Source of the DNA: Streptomyces caelestis
GTDB taxonomy: Bacteria > Actinomycetota > Actinomycetes > Streptomycetales > Streptomycetaceae
Direction: 5' to 3'
NCBI RefSeq assembly: GCF_014205255.1
Contig: NZ_JACHNE010000001.1
Span: 3,844,001-3,908,000 of the forward strand
Length of the DNA: 64,000 nucleotides
A model generated the notes under the pieces. It was not told the origin of the DNA, ran no database searches, and worked only from the letters and a program-made list of their open reading frames with translations. Shown piece by piece: positions 1 to 8,626 of this stretch (position 1 is its first letter; the number at the start of each line of letters is the position of its first letter). Both the position numbers and the translations under genes were made by a program.

Positions 1-682
1 CGGTCGAGGTGAGGAAGTCCGTCGCACCGAAGCGGCGTGCCACCTCCTCCTTCGCCGGGTTGGCGTCGACGGCCACGATCCGCAGGGCACCCGCGAGCCG
101 GGCTCCCTGCAACACGTTCAGGCCGATGCCGCCCGTCCCGATCACCAGGACACTGTCGCCGTGGTCCACCCGTGCCCGGTTCAGCACGGCACCCACCCCC
201 GTCAGCACCCCGCACCCGATGAGCGCCGCCGATGCCATGGGGATGTCCTCGGGGATACGGACCGCCTGTACGGCCTTCACGACCGTGCGCTCCGCGAACG
301 CCGAGTTCGCGGCGAACTGGTGGACCGGCAGGCCGGCGTGACGGAACGGCCGGCCCGGGCGGCCGATCGCCCGCCGGCACATGGTCGGGCGCCCCCGGTC
401 ACACTCCGCGCACGTACCGCAGTGGGCAAGCGTGGACAGCGCCACATGGTCACCGGGGACCACATGTGTGACGCCCCCACCCACCGCCTCCACAACTCCG
501 GCGCCCTCATGGCCCAGCACCACAGGAACCGGGAAAGGTATGGTCCCGTCCACCACCGACAGATCGCTGTGACACAGCCCCGCCGCCGAGATCGCGACCC
601 GCACCTCACCCGGCCCCGGCTCCCGCACCTCCAGATCCGTGACGACCCGGACCTGCTTCCCGTCGAAGATCACGCCTCGCAT
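1..682 (-). CDS. Zn-dependent alcohol dehydrogenase (partial, 3' end outside window)
   Basis: The reading frame begins at an ATG at 682 and stays open to the left edge, giving the first 227 residues of a medium-chain NAD(P)-dependent alcohol dehydrogenase. Visible are the catalytic zinc ligand region GLCHSD (C37), GHEGAG (H58, E59), the four structural-zinc cysteines C88, C91, C94 and C102, and a Rossmann GTGGIG at about 182-187. The fold belongs to the class III/MDR family, which oxidises alcohols to aldehydes; the substrate cannot be read. The start shares one base with the stop of the upstream acyl-CoA dehydrogenase gene (TGATG) and has an AGGGAG Shine-Dalgarno inside that gene, so the two are probably translationally coupled in one catabolic operon. 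Confidence 0.9.
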   Translation of the reverse strand, partial: MRGVIFDGKQVRVVTDLEVREPGPGEVRVAISAAGLCHSDLSVVDGTIPFPVPVVLGHEGAGVVEAVGGGVTHVVPGDHVALSTLAHCGTCAECDRGRPTMCRRAIGRPGRPFRHAGLPVHQFAANSAFAERTVVKAVQAVRIPEDIPMASAALIGCGVLTGVGAVLNRARVDHGDSVLVIGTGGIGLNVLQGARLAGALRIVAVDANPAKEEVARRFGATDFLTST

Positions 683-1830
683 CACGCGGCTCCCTTGGGC
701 TCCCTGGGCAGGCCGAGCACCCGCTCGGCGATGATCGTGCGCTGGATCTGGTCCGAGCCGCCGTAGATGGTGTCGGCCCGCGAGAAGAGGAACAGGTGCT
801 GCGCCGCGTCCAGTTCGTACGGCGACGGCACCGACCAGTCCGCCGGGCCGACGCTCGCCGCCGCGCCCCGCACCAGCACCGCCAGCTCCCCGAGCCGCTG
901 ATGCCAGCCGGCCCACAGCAGCTTCGCCACACTCGGGGCGCCCGCGTCACCCGAACCGCCCAGGGTGCGCAGGGCGTTCCAGCGCATGGTGCGCAGCTCG
1001 GCCCACTGCCGGACGAGCCGTTCCCGTACGACGGCATCCCCCACCGCACCCGACTCCACGGCCGCCCGCACCACACGGTCCAGCTCCTCGGCGAACCCGA
1101 TCTGCTGCGCCAGCGTGGACACGCCCCGTTCGAAACCGAGCAGGCTCATGGCGACGCGCCAGCCGTTGCCCTCGCCACCGACGACGTGCTCCGCGTGCGC
1201 GCCGTCGAAGAAGACCTCGTTGAAGTCGCTGGTGCCCGTCAGCTGCCGGATGGGGCGCACCTCGATGCGGCCCGGCTGGTCCATGGGGACGAGGAGGAAG
1301 GACAGTCCGTGGTGCCGCCGCGACCCGGGCTCGGTGCGGGCGAGGACGAAGCACCAGTCGGCCTCGTGCGCGAGTGACGTCCAGATCTTCTGCCCGGTGA
1401 CGCGGTAGGTACGGCCGTCCGTCTCGCGCACGGCCGCGGTACGCACACCGGCCAGGTCCGAGCCGGCGCCGGGTTCGCTGTAGCCCTGGCACCAGAGCTC
1501 CTCGCCGGCGGCGACCGGAGGCAGGAAGCGGGACTTCTGCTCCTCGGTGCCGTGCGCGATGAGCGTGGGGGCCAGGAGGTTCTCACCGATGTGGTCGGAG
1601 CGCGGGGGCGCGGCCGACCGGGCGTACTCCTCGGCCCAGGCGACCTGTTGGGTGAGCGTGGCGGTGCGATTGCCGTACCCGTCCGCGCCCCATCCGATCC
1701 CGATCCAACCGGCTGCCCCGAGGGTGCGCTCCCAGGAGCGGCGGTCGCGTACGCCCTCGGCGTGCACGGCGAGCCAGGCACGAGCCTCGGCACGGAAGTC
1801 CTCGTCGTCCTGCGTGAACCCGAAATCCAC
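682..1830 (-). CDS. acyl-CoA dehydrogenase
   Basis: Predicted FAD-dependent acyl-CoA dehydrogenase of 382 residues, introducing an alpha-beta double bond into an acyl-CoA thioester. It has the N-terminal helical domain, the middle-domain signature WCQGYSEPGAGSDLA (substrate/FAD region), KIWTS, and the C-terminal IYGGSDQIQRTIIAERVLGLP. The frame is open well upstream, but homology starts at the GTG at 1830 (VDFGFTQDDEDF), preceded by a GAGGCGG-type ribosome site; upstream residues look like noise. It lies downstream of an SDR gene and overlaps the alcohol dehydrogenase start, fitting a degradative operon for an acyl-CoA or branched/cyclic acid. Exact substrate unknown. Confidence 0.9.
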   Translation of the reverse strand: MDFGFTQDDEDFRAEARAWLAVHAEGVRDRRSWERTLGAAGWIGIGWGADGYGNRTATLTQQVAWAEEYARSAAPPRSDHIGENLLAPTLIAHGTEEQKSRFLPPVAAGEELWCQGYSEPGAGSDLAGVRTAAVRETDGRTYRVTGQKIWTSLAHEADWCFVLARTEPGSRRHHGLSFLLVPMDQPGRIEVRPIRQLTGTSDFNEVFFDGAHAEHVVGGEGNGWRVAMSLLGFERGVSTLAQQIGFAEELDRVVRAAVESGAVGDAVVRERLVRQWAELRTMRWNALRTLGGSGDAGAPSVAKLLWAGWHQRLGELAVLVRGAAASVGPADWSVPSPYELDAAQHLFLFSRADTIYGGSDQIQRTIIAERVLGLPREPKGAA

Positions 1831-1870
1831 GAGCGCCGCCTCGTTTCGATGACTGGGCTTGAGATGAGGT

Positions 1871-1928
1871 ACTTCAGGGGCGCGCGGGGAACTGCGCGAG
1901 AAACCACAACGCACCCGCAGCCGCCACA
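1871..1928. repeat. dispersed short intergenic repeat, copy 1
   Basis: This stretch between two catabolic genes contains, on the complementary strand, the core TCGCGCAGTTCCCCGCG. The same 17 bases occur in the intergenic repeat near 34590. The CCCCTGAAG tail also matches the element at 21413-21473. Such G+C-rich intergenic repeats are common in Streptomyces chromosomes as I remember them; function unknown. Confidence 0.6.
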
Positions 1929-1945
1929 CCACACGCACCCCCGAG

Positions 1946-2860
1946 CTACTGGGCGTTCGGCCGCTCCCCCTCCCGCGCCGCCCTCTCCATCTCCCGCACC
2001 CGCTCCAGCATCGGCATCGGATCCACCCCCACCGACCCGGGCAGAAACTCCGCGATCCTCTCCACGCTCCAGCCGCCGGAGGCGTACGCCGCACGCAACT
2101 CCCTCGGCTGCGCCCACACCGCGATCTTCGCCCCGGCGACCGTGTACACCTGCCCGGTGATCCCCTGCTCCCGCGCCCCGTCGGACAGCAGATACACCAC
2201 CAGCGCGGCGACGTCCTCCGGTTCCCCGATCTCCGCCAGTTCCATCGGCACGCCCGCGGACATCCGCGTACGCGCGACCGGCGCCACCGCGTTCGCGGTC
2301 ACCCCGTACTTGTGCAGCCCGAGCGCGGCGCTCCGCACGAGCGAGATGATCCCGCCCTTGGCCGCGCTGTAGTTGGCCTGCGACACCGATCCCTGATGGT
2401 TGCCGCTGGTGAAGCCGATCAGCGTGCCGGCGCGCTGCTTCCGCATCACCGCCGAGGCGGCCCGGAACACCGTGAACGTGCCCTTCAAGTGCGTCGCGAC
2501 GACCGGGTCCCACTCCTCCTCGGTCATGTTGAACAGCATCCGTTCCCGCAGGATCCCGGCCACGCAGACGGCCCCGTCGAGCCGCCCGTACGACGACAGC
2601 GCCACGTCGACGACCCGCTGCCCGCCCGCCATGGTGGAGATGTCGTCGGCGACGGCGACCGCTTCCCCGCCCGCCGCCTCGATCTCCTTGACCACGGCCT
2701 CGGCGACCTCACTGGTCGGGGAGGCACCGTCGACCGCCACGCCGTAGTCGTTGACGACGACCTTCGCTCCCTCGGCGGCCGCCGCGAGCGCGACCGCCCG
2801 GCCGATACCCCGCCCTGCGCCGGTGACCGCGACGACCTTGCCTGCCAAGAAGTTCCCCAC
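1946..2860 (-). CDS. short-chain dehydrogenase/reductase (SDR)
   Basis: A 304-residue classical-type SDR, a soluble NAD(P)-dependent oxidoreductase. Cofactor motif TGAGRGIG is at 13-20, the catalytic Ser is near 152, and the catalytic Y164-S-A-A-K168 is intact. The roughly 50-residue C-terminal extension and the VAGILRERM region resemble SDRs associated with beta-oxidation-like degradation of steroids or branched acyl-CoAs (3-hydroxyacyl-CoA dehydrogenase role), which is inference. The start is a GTG at 2860 with AAGGGG upstream. It is the first gene of the leftward operon and is transcribed divergently from the cyclase at 2967; the shared intergenic region carries palindromic operator candidates. 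Confidence 0.88.
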   Translation of the reverse strand: MGNFLAGKVVAVTGAGRGIGRAVALAAAAEGAKVVVNDYGVAVDGASPTSEVAEAVVKEIEAAGGEAVAVADDISTMAGGQRVVDVALSSYGRLDGAVCVAGILRERMLFNMTEEEWDPVVATHLKGTFTVFRAASAVMRKQRAGTLIGFTSGNHQGSVSQANYSAAKGGIISLVRSAALGLHKYGVTANAVAPVARTRMSAGVPMELAEIGEPEDVAALVVYLLSDGAREQGITGQVYTVAGAKIAVWAQPRELRAAYASGGWSVERIAEFLPGSVGVDPMPMLERVREMERAAREGERPNAQ

Positions 2861-2886
2861 GCCCGGCCCCTTCCCGTCCCACGGTT

Positions 2887-2938
2887 TCTGACGGACCGTT
2901 AGATTTGCAGACCCTCCAGATTCTACGACCCGTCAGAT
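2887..2938. promoter_or_regulatory. palindromic operator candidates in SDR/cyclase divergent promoter
   Basis: TCTGACGGACCGTTAGA at 2887-2903 is a near-perfect inverted repeat with one mismatch in the arms. A second half-site, ACGACCCGTCAGA, lies at about 2925-2937. Equivalent palindromes occur in the other divergent catabolic promoter at 8562-8606. The shape is typical of TetR-family operators; the cognate regulator is not adjacent. Confidence 0.6.
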
Positions 2939-2966
2939 ACGGGAACACAAGCCCCGGGGAGGACTC

Positions 2967-3893
2967 ATGTCGCTGCCGGACGCGTTCCACGACATCGCCA
3001 AGCGCGTGAACAACTGGGGCCGTTGGGGAGCCGCGGACGAGCTGGGCACGCTGAACCTGATCACCGACGAGGTCGTCCGGGAGGCCGCGGCGACGGTCCG
3101 CGCCGGTCGCCGGATCCCGCTCGCGCTGCCCCTCCGGCGCGACGGCGTCCAGACGGGGATGATCCCGGGGCGGATCGATCCGCTGCACGTCATGGTGCAG
3201 ATCAACCAGGAGCTCTTCGGCCCGGGCACCGTCGCGTGCAGCGACGACGCCGTGACCATGGGGCTCCAGGCGGCCACCCACTGGGACGCGCTGCCGCACG
3301 TCTCGCACTCGGGCAGGCTCTACAACGGCCGCCCGGCCGCCTCCATCACCCCCCACGGCGGCGCGGAGTTCAGCGGCATCGACAAGGTCCGGCACGTCGT
3401 CTCGCGCGGAGTGCTGCTCGACGTCGCCCGGGCCCGGGGCACGGACCGGCTCGACGGCGGGTACGCCGTCACGCCCGAGGACCTGGACGCGGCCGAGGAA
3501 CTGGCCGGTACGCACGTGCGGGCCGGCGACGTCGTGCTCGTACGGACCGGGCAGGTCCGGCTCTGTCTGGCCGGGGACCGGCACGCGTACGCGTATCCGT
3601 CGCCGGGGCTGTCGATCCGGACGCCGGAGTGGTTCCACGCGCGCGATGTCGCGGCGGTCGCCAACGACACACTCACCTTCGAGGTGTTCCCGCCCGAGGT
3701 GGAGGACCTGTGGCTGCCGGTGCACGCTCTCCACCTCGTGGAGATGGGGATGCCGCAGGGCCAGAACTGGAATCTCGAAAAGTTGTCCACAGCCTGTGGA
3801 GAAACGGGCTGCTACGCGTTCCTGCTGGCGGCGACCCCCGAGCCCTTCACGGGAGCGACCGGCTCTCCGGTGGCCCCGGTCGCCGTCCTGTAG
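2967..3893 (+). CDS. cyclase family protein (kynurenine formamidase-like metal hydrolase)
   Basis: A 308-residue member of the cyclase/KynB superfamily (PF04199), metal-dependent hydrolases acting on amide or lactone bonds. The signature THWDALPHVSH at about 104-114 supplies the metal-binding H105, D107, H111 and H114 expected from the HxGTHxDxxxH-type motif. The ATG at 2967 follows a GGGGAGGA ribosome site. It is divergent from the SDR/acyl-CoA dehydrogenase operon and probably belongs to the same pathway, for example ring opening of a lactone or cyclic intermediate; the substrate cannot be told from sequence. Confidence 0.85.
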   Translation: MSLPDAFHDIAKRVNNWGRWGAADELGTLNLITDEVVREAAATVRAGRRIPLALPLRRDGVQTGMIPGRIDPLHVMVQINQELFGPGTVACSDDAVTMGLQAATHWDALPHVSHSGRLYNGRPAASITPHGGAEFSGIDKVRHVVSRGVLLDVARARGTDRLDGGYAVTPEDLDAAEELAGTHVRAGDVVLVRTGQVRLCLAGDRHAYAYPSPGLSIRTPEWFHARDVAAVANDTLTFEVFPPEVEDLWLPVHALHLVEMGMPQGQNWNLEKLSTACGETGCYAFLLAATPEPFTGATGSPVAPVAVL

Positions 3894-4400
3894 GCCCGGC
3901 AAGCCAGGACCCACCCCTAGGGCCTGGCCGCCCGCCAGGCCGCCACCCCGCCGCCTGAAGCTGGATGGCGGCGCCGCGCTGCTCGCCCCGAGCACGGCAG
4001 CGCGCACCGCCACCCGACTCCGGCGCTCCCGCCCCGGCTCCCGTGAAACCCTGACCGGGAGCCGACGCCGAATCACGACTCACACTCGCCGAGGGCCGCC
4101 GTCGTCGCAGCCCTCGCCGTCCCCTCACGGCGAATCGCTGCCCACAAGCGTGAACAAACGGTCACGAGGCGTCAACACCCGTTTGGCGATGTGTTGCTTA
4201 TGCGGCTTTTGCCGCAGGCGCGCACGGAAGCACATCCCGGCGCACCGCCGCATGCCATGACGAAAACGGCTGATCCGCCTGCGACCGTGCCCCGGCCTCG
4301 CCGCAACGCCGTGTGGCATGTGCCGCCGTACACCACACCTCGTCCACCGCGCCCGGCAGTCACGGACGGGGGGCTCCAGGGACCCTGGCCCTGCACCGCC
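3894..4400. other. 507-bp intergenic region without a supported gene
   Basis: This lies between the convergent cyclase and HATPase genes. A perfect hairpin TGCGGC-TTTT-GCCGCA is at 4201-4216 and may end transcription from either side. Reading frames here are open on both strands, as expected at this GC content, but none has a recognisable domain or a good ribosome site. No gene is called. Confidence 0.5.
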
Positions 4401-4895
4401 TCACACCGCCTCGTACGCCAGCCCCTCGAAGGCCGCCCCGCCGCCGCACGACAGAGAGCCGCCCCCGCACGCCGCGGCCACCTCGGAGGACTTCGAACAC
4501 CGGTCCAGTTCACACCAGATGCGCTTGCCGGTGCTCTCGACGCTCCAGCCCCAGCGGTCGGCGAGGCCGTCGACGAGGGCGAGGCCCCGGCCGCCGGTCG
4601 CGTCGTCCCCCGCACACCGGGGCACGGGGGCCCGGCCGCTGCGGTCGGCGACCTCGAGACGGACCGTGGTCTCCTCCGTCACCGCGTGCGGCAGGGACAG
4701 CCGCAGCACGGCGGGCCGGCCGGTGTGCACCACGGCGTTGGTGACCAGCTCGGAGACGAGCAGGATCAGGGTCTCGGCGAGCGGCTCGTCGGCCTGTATG
4801 CCCGACCCGGCCAGGCGGGAGCGGGCCCACCGCCGGGCCCGCCCCACCTCTGCGGGGTCGGGCCGGATCTCCAGCTGCACTTGAAGCACCTGCAC
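4401..4895 (-). CDS. RsbW/SpoIIAB-like ATP-binding (HATPase) regulatory protein
   Basis: A 164-residue single-domain GHKL ATPase of the anti-sigma factor/serine kinase type abundant in Streptomyces. The N-box ELVTNAVVHTG (E49, N53), the G1 motif EVADRSG (D84) and the G2 motif GGRGLALVDG (101-110) are present, so ATP binding and possibly kinase activity are retained. The tail is Cys/Gly-rich. Such proteins phosphorylate STAS-domain antagonists or sequester sigma factors; a STAS gene lies 6 kb away but no partner is adjacent. The start is taken at the GTG at 4895. Confidence 0.85.
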   Translation of the reverse strand: MQVLQVQLEIRPDPAEVGRARRWARSRLAGSGIQADEPLAETLILLVSELVTNAVVHTGRPAVLRLSLPHAVTEETTVRLEVADRSGRAPVPRCAGDDATGGRGLALVDGLADRWGWSVESTGKRIWCELDRCSKSSEVAAACGGGSLSCGGGAAFEGLAYEAV

Positions 4896-5323
4896 CGCTC
4901 ACACCATCCGAACCGGCGGACACTTAGGCTCGCGCCTCACGAAGGCCACGATCGTAGCCATTTTCTGCATGGCCAGAACAACGGCCGGGACAAGGATCAC
5001 GGAACGTGAATCCCTTGTGGGACAGCATGGTTGACGTACAGTCACCCCAACAAGCGCTTCGGGCATATTCCAGCGCGAAGGAGTACCCGTGCGGCATACT
5101 GTGCGACGCCCGCTGCGGGGAGTCGAACAGGCGGCGCCACTGGGGCGCACCGCGCTCTGAGCCACTCGCATCCCACACAAGGTACCCGAGCGGGCAGTCG
5201 ACTCCGGGCCGTGACGAGTCACGCCGAGGACACGAGCCGATATCAACGCTCCGTGATCACGATGTGCCACGATCCGCGACATCCTCGCGGGCATATGCGA
5301 TGACACCGCAGCCAGACGGCCCG
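4896..5323. other. upstream region of the HATPase gene, promoter candidate
   Basis: No gene is supported in this 428-bp stretch. On the minus strand a perfect inverted repeat GCCAT-N7-ATGGC (4957-4973) is followed directly by TACGAT (4956-4951), a plausible -10 for the HATPase gene, with TTGTTC 19 nt upstream. A minus-strand frame runs through here and stops four bases before the HATPase start, but it has no recognisable domain. Confidence 0.4.
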
Positions 5324-6211
5324 TCAGGCCGCTCCAGCCGTCAGGGCGGCCGCGAGAGCTTCCTCACTGTGCGTGACTCCGCCTGCGCGGTGGGTTCGAA
5401 CCCATGCGCGTTTCAGATGCAGATGGACCTCGGACTCCCAGGTGAAGCCCATGCCGCCGTGCACCTGGAGACAGTCGCGGGCGCCGCGCACGGCGGCCTC
5501 GTCTGCGAGCAGGCGGGCGGCGGCGATGTCCAGCGGGTCGGCGGTGACGGCCGCCGCGTACACCGCCGCGCGGGCCGTCTCCGACCGGGCCAGCATCCCG
5601 GCGCACAGATGTGCCACCGCCTGGAAGGCCCCTATGGGCCGACCGAACTGCTCGCGCGCCCGGGCGTGTTGCACCGCCAGTTCGCAGACGCGTGCGGCCG
5701 TGCCGAGCTGCTCGGCGGCGGTGAGGAGGACGGCGACGGGATCCGGGGCCGCTGCCGCACGGCCGGGTACGCGGTGCAGCGGCGTCAGCGGGTCGAGGGA
5801 GCGCATCGGCACGGCTCCGGGGGCGTCGCCGCGTACGACGTCGGCCTCCGCCAGCCACTCCACGAGCCCGCCGTCCACGGCCGAGACGACCGTCTCCCCG
5901 GTGGCGGCTCCCGGCACCGCACCGGCCGCGAGATGGGTGGCGGCCAACGGCCCGGGCAGCAGCACCCGGCCCGCCTCCTCGAACACCAACACCGCCTCCG
6001 GCAGACCGAGTCCCACCCCGCCCTGCTCCTCCGGCAACCGCAGCGCGAAGAAACCGGCCTCCCCCAGCGCCCGCCACAACGCCCTGTCCAGCCGCTCAGG
6101 GCGCTCCGCGGCCCCGCGCAGCGCCGCTCCGTCGAAGCGCCGCGCCAGCAGCTGCCGCATGCCGTCCCGCAACGCCCGCTGGTCGTCCGTCAACCGGAAG
6201 CGCACGGTCAC
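5324..6211 (-). CDS. acyl-CoA dehydrogenase, short form
   Basis: A 295-residue acyl-CoA dehydrogenase-family protein, shorter than the usual 380. It has the N-terminal helical segment (FRLTDDQRALRDGM) and the C-terminal segment with QVHGGMGFTWESEVHLHLKR, but a reduced beta-barrel middle domain. Short partners like this commonly pair with a full-length acyl-CoA dehydrogenase as the second subunit of heterotetrameric enzymes (FadE-type pairs in steroid side-chain degradation); here the pair is encoded by overlapping genes. The GTG at 6211 overlaps the upstream stop by four bases (GTGA). The substrate is unknown. Confidence 0.85.
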   Translation of the reverse strand: MTVRFRLTDDQRALRDGMRQLLARRFDGAALRGAAERPERLDRALWRALGEAGFFALRLPEEQGGVGLGLPEAVLVFEEAGRVLLPGPLAATHLAAGAVPGAATGETVVSAVDGGLVEWLAEADVVRGDAPGAVPMRSLDPLTPLHRVPGRAAAAPDPVAVLLTAAEQLGTAARVCELAVQHARAREQFGRPIGAFQAVAHLCAGMLARSETARAAVYAAAVTADPLDIAAARLLADEAAVRGARDCLQVHGGMGFTWESEVHLHLKRAWVRTHRAGGVTHSEEALAAALTAGAA

Positions 6212-7341
6212 CGTCCCTTCGGCAGGCCGAGGATCCGCTCGGCGATGATGCCGTGCTGGATCTGCGAGGTGCCGGCCGCGATGGTGTACGACAGGGAGGA
6301 GAGGCGGTCCAGTGTCCAGGGACGGTCCAGGTCGAGGCAGTCGGCGCCCAGTACCTCGGCGGCGGCGTCGTAGAGCTCCTGGCGGGCGTGCGAGTACCGC
6401 AGCTTGAAGACCGAGCCTCCGGCGCCCGGCACTCCGCCCGACGCCTGGGCCGCGCTCACGTTCCACTGCGTCAGCCGCCACAGCGCCCGGAACTCGGCGT
6501 GGAGCCTGCCCAGCCGGCGCCGCAGCGCCGGGTCGTCCCAGCGGCCGTTCTCGCGGGCCGCGCCGGCCAGTTCGCCCAGGACGCGGCGGCAGGCGACGAC
6601 CTCGCCGGCGAAAGCCGTGCCGCGTTCGAAGGACAGCGTCACCATGGTCACGCGCCAGCCGTCGTTCTCGTCCCCGACCCGGTTCGCCGCCGGCACCCGC
6701 ACCTCGTCGAGGAAGACCTCGGCGAACTCGGCGGACCCGGCGAGCGTGCGCAGCGGCCGTACGGTGATGCCGGGCGCGTCCATGGGCATGGCCAGCCAGG
6801 TGATGCCCCGGTGCTTGGGCGCGTCCGGGTCGGTGCGGACCAACAGCTCGCACCAGTCGGCGACTTCCGCGTGGGAGGTCCACATCTTGGAGCCGGTCAC
6901 CACGTAGGCGTCGCCGTCGCGCCACGCGCGCGTGCGCAGGGCCGCGAGGTCGGAGCCGGCGTCCGGTTCGCTGAAACCCTGGCACCAGACCTCCTCCCCG
7001 CGCAGGATCGGCGGCAGCCAGCGCGCCCGTTGCCCGTCCGTGCCCTCGGCGGCGATCGTCGGGCCGGCGTGCAGCAGCCCCACGAAGTTGGCCCCCACGT
7101 AGGGCGCGCCCGCCTTCTCGGTCTCCTCCAGGAAGATCAGCCGGATGGCCGGGGAGGCGTCCCAGTGGACGGCGGCGTATCCGGCGTCGTGGAGCCTGCG
7201 CTGCCAGCCGAGGTCGTAGGCCCGCCGTCCGGGCCAGTCGTCGGGGGACGGCTGGGGCGGAAGGCCGGGGAGCGTCTTGGCGAGCCACTCGCGCAGCCGG
7301 GCCCGGAACTCCTCCTCCGCGGGCGTGTCCGACAGGTCCAT
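6208..7341 (-). CDS. acyl-CoA dehydrogenase, full-length partner
   Basis: A 377-residue acyl-CoA dehydrogenase with WCQGFSEPDAGSDLA, KMWTSHAEVADWC and the C-terminal AGTSQIQHGIIAERILGLP signature. Near residue 60-65 the sequence reads VHWDASPAIRLIFLEE, several residues shorter than the usual tryptophan-xxx-GG-RG loop, a small local deletion. It starts at an ATG at 7341 that shares one base with the amidohydrolase stop, and its own stop overlaps the start of the short acyl-CoA dehydrogenase. The three genes therefore form a tightly coupled operon, and the two dehydrogenases probably assemble together (inference). Confidence 0.88.
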   Translation of the reverse strand: MDLSDTPAEEEFRARLREWLAKTLPGLPPQPSPDDWPGRRAYDLGWQRRLHDAGYAAVHWDASPAIRLIFLEETEKAGAPYVGANFVGLLHAGPTIAAEGTDGQRARWLPPILRGEEVWCQGFSEPDAGSDLAALRTRAWRDGDAYVVTGSKMWTSHAEVADWCELLVRTDPDAPKHRGITWLAMPMDAPGITVRPLRTLAGSAEFAEVFLDEVRVPAANRVGDENDGWRVTMVTLSFERGTAFAGEVVACRRVLGELAGAARENGRWDDPALRRRLGRLHAEFRALWRLTQWNVSAAQASGGVPGAGGSVFKLRYSHARQELYDAAAEVLGADCLDLDRPWTLDRLSSLSYTIAAGTSQIQHGIIAERILGLPKGR

Positions 7342-8537
7342 CAGCGGTCGAGGTCCAGGTCGAGCATCCGGATGGCGTTGCCCCGCATCAGTTTGTAGAC
7401 CGTCTCGTCGTCGAGGCCCTTCACATGGTCGAGGGCGACCTCCTTGGTGTGCGGGAAGGTCGAGTCGACGTGCGGGTAGTCGGTCTCGAAGGTGGCGTTG
7501 TCGCGGCCGACGACGTCGATCGACGCCACTCCGTGCTTGTCGCGGAAGAAGCAGCAGAAGATCTGCCGGTAGTAGTACGTCGACGGCGGTTCGGGGATCG
7601 TGTCGCGGACGCCGCCCCAGGCGCGGTGCTCCTCCCAGACGTCGTCGGCGCGCTCCAGGGCGTACGGGACCCAGCCCATCTGCCCCTCGCTGTACGCGAG
7701 TTTGAGGCGCGGGAACTTCACCAGGACGCCGCTGAAGAGGAAGTCCATCATCGAGGCCATCGCGTTGTTGAAGCTGAGTGAGGCCTGGACGGCGGGCGGG
7801 GCGTCCGGGGAGGCGGCCGGCATTTGGGAGCTGCTGCCGATGTGCATGTTCACGACCGTCCCGGTCTCCTGGCAGACCGCGAAGAACGGGTCCCAGTAGC
7901 CGGAGTGGATGGACGGCAGCCCGAGGTGGGTGGGGATCTCCGAGAAGGTCACCGCCTTCACCCCGCGCGCGGCGTTGCGCCGGATCTCGGCGACCGCCAG
8001 CCCGACGTCCCACAGCGGGATCAGGCACAGCGGGATCAGCCGCCCGCCGCTGTCCCCGCACCACTCCTGAACCATCCAGTCGTTGTAGGCGCGCACGCAG
8101 GCCAGGGCGACCTCCTTGTCGTGCGCCTCGGCGAAGGTCTGGCCGCAGAACCGCGGGAAGCTCGGGAAGCACAGGCTGGCCTCGACATGGTTGAGGTCCA
8201 TGTCCTTCAGTCGCTCCTTCGGGTCCCAGCAGCCGGGCCGCATCTCCTGACGGGTGATGCCCTCCAGGGTCATCTCGTCCCGGTCGAAGCCGACGGCGGC
8301 GATGTTGCGCTTGTACGGGAACTTCAGGTCCTCGTAGATCCACCAGTCGGTGGGCTGGCCGTCCGGGTCCATCGTGATCCGGTACTTGCCGCCGACGTAG
8401 GCGAGTTCACCGATCCCGGCGGTCAGCGCCTTGGGGCCGCGGTCGCGGTACTTGGCCGGCAGCCAGGTGTCGAAGAGGTGGGCCGGCTCGATCACGTGGT
8501 CGTCGACGCTGATGATGCGGGGCAGTTCGGTCGCCAT
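7341..8537 (-). CDS. amidohydrolase family (PF04909-type) metal-dependent hydrolase
   Basis: A 398-residue TIM-barrel hydrolase of the amidohydrolase-2 / ACMSD-like superfamily. The N-terminal VDDHVIEP supplies the D-x-H metal ligands, FSEIPTHLGLP and NMHIGSSS supply further histidines, and FETDYPHVDSTFP near the C terminus carries the conserved Asp. Members decarboxylate or hydrolyse small acids. The ATG at 8537 has a strong GGAGGGG ribosome site. It is the first gene of a leftward operon with two acyl-CoA dehydrogenases and is divergent from an acyl-CoA ligase, so it probably acts on a CoA-thioester-derived intermediate. Confidence 0.87.
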   Translation of the reverse strand: MATELPRIISVDDHVIEPAHLFDTWLPAKYRDRGPKALTAGIGELAYVGGKYRITMDPDGQPTDWWIYEDLKFPYKRNIAAVGFDRDEMTLEGITRQEMRPGCWDPKERLKDMDLNHVEASLCFPSFPRFCGQTFAEAHDKEVALACVRAYNDWMVQEWCGDSGGRLIPLCLIPLWDVGLAVAEIRRNAARGVKAVTFSEIPTHLGLPSIHSGYWDPFFAVCQETGTVVNMHIGSSSQMPAASPDAPPAVQASLSFNNAMASMMDFLFSGVLVKFPRLKLAYSEGQMGWVPYALERADDVWEEHRAWGGVRDTIPEPPSTYYYRQIFCCFFRDKHGVASIDVVGRDNATFETDYPHVDSTFPHTKEVALDHVKGLDDETVYKLMRGNAIRMLDLDLDR

Positions 8538-8561
8538 GGGTCCCCTCCGCCGGACGGTACT

Positions 8562-8606
8562 TATCTGATGCGGCGTTAGATAGCATCCCACCTGACGACC
8601 CGTCAG
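8562..8606. promoter_or_regulatory. two palindromic operators between amidohydrolase and ligase genes
   Basis: A 21-bp near-palindrome is at 8562-8582 (TATCTGATG..GGCGTTAGATA), and a perfect one, CTGACG-ACC-CGTCAG, is at 8592-8606. Both share the core seen at 2887-2903. Their placement between the two divergent starts fits a repressor closing both directions. Confidence 0.6.
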
Positions 8607-8626
8607 CCAAGGAGCAGGGGGCAGAC

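Noticed and set aside
4899..5306. A 135-codon minus-strand frame ending four bases before the HATPase start
   Set aside because: No recognisable domain, promoter-like palindrome and -10 lie inside it, and its composition is not typical of coding DNA here.
6208..8343. A 711-codon minus-strand frame joining the amidohydrolase region to the acyl-CoA dehydrogenase
   Set aside because: The first half is an Arg-rich shadow of the amidohydrolase gene; the dehydrogenase homology starts at the ATG at 7341.
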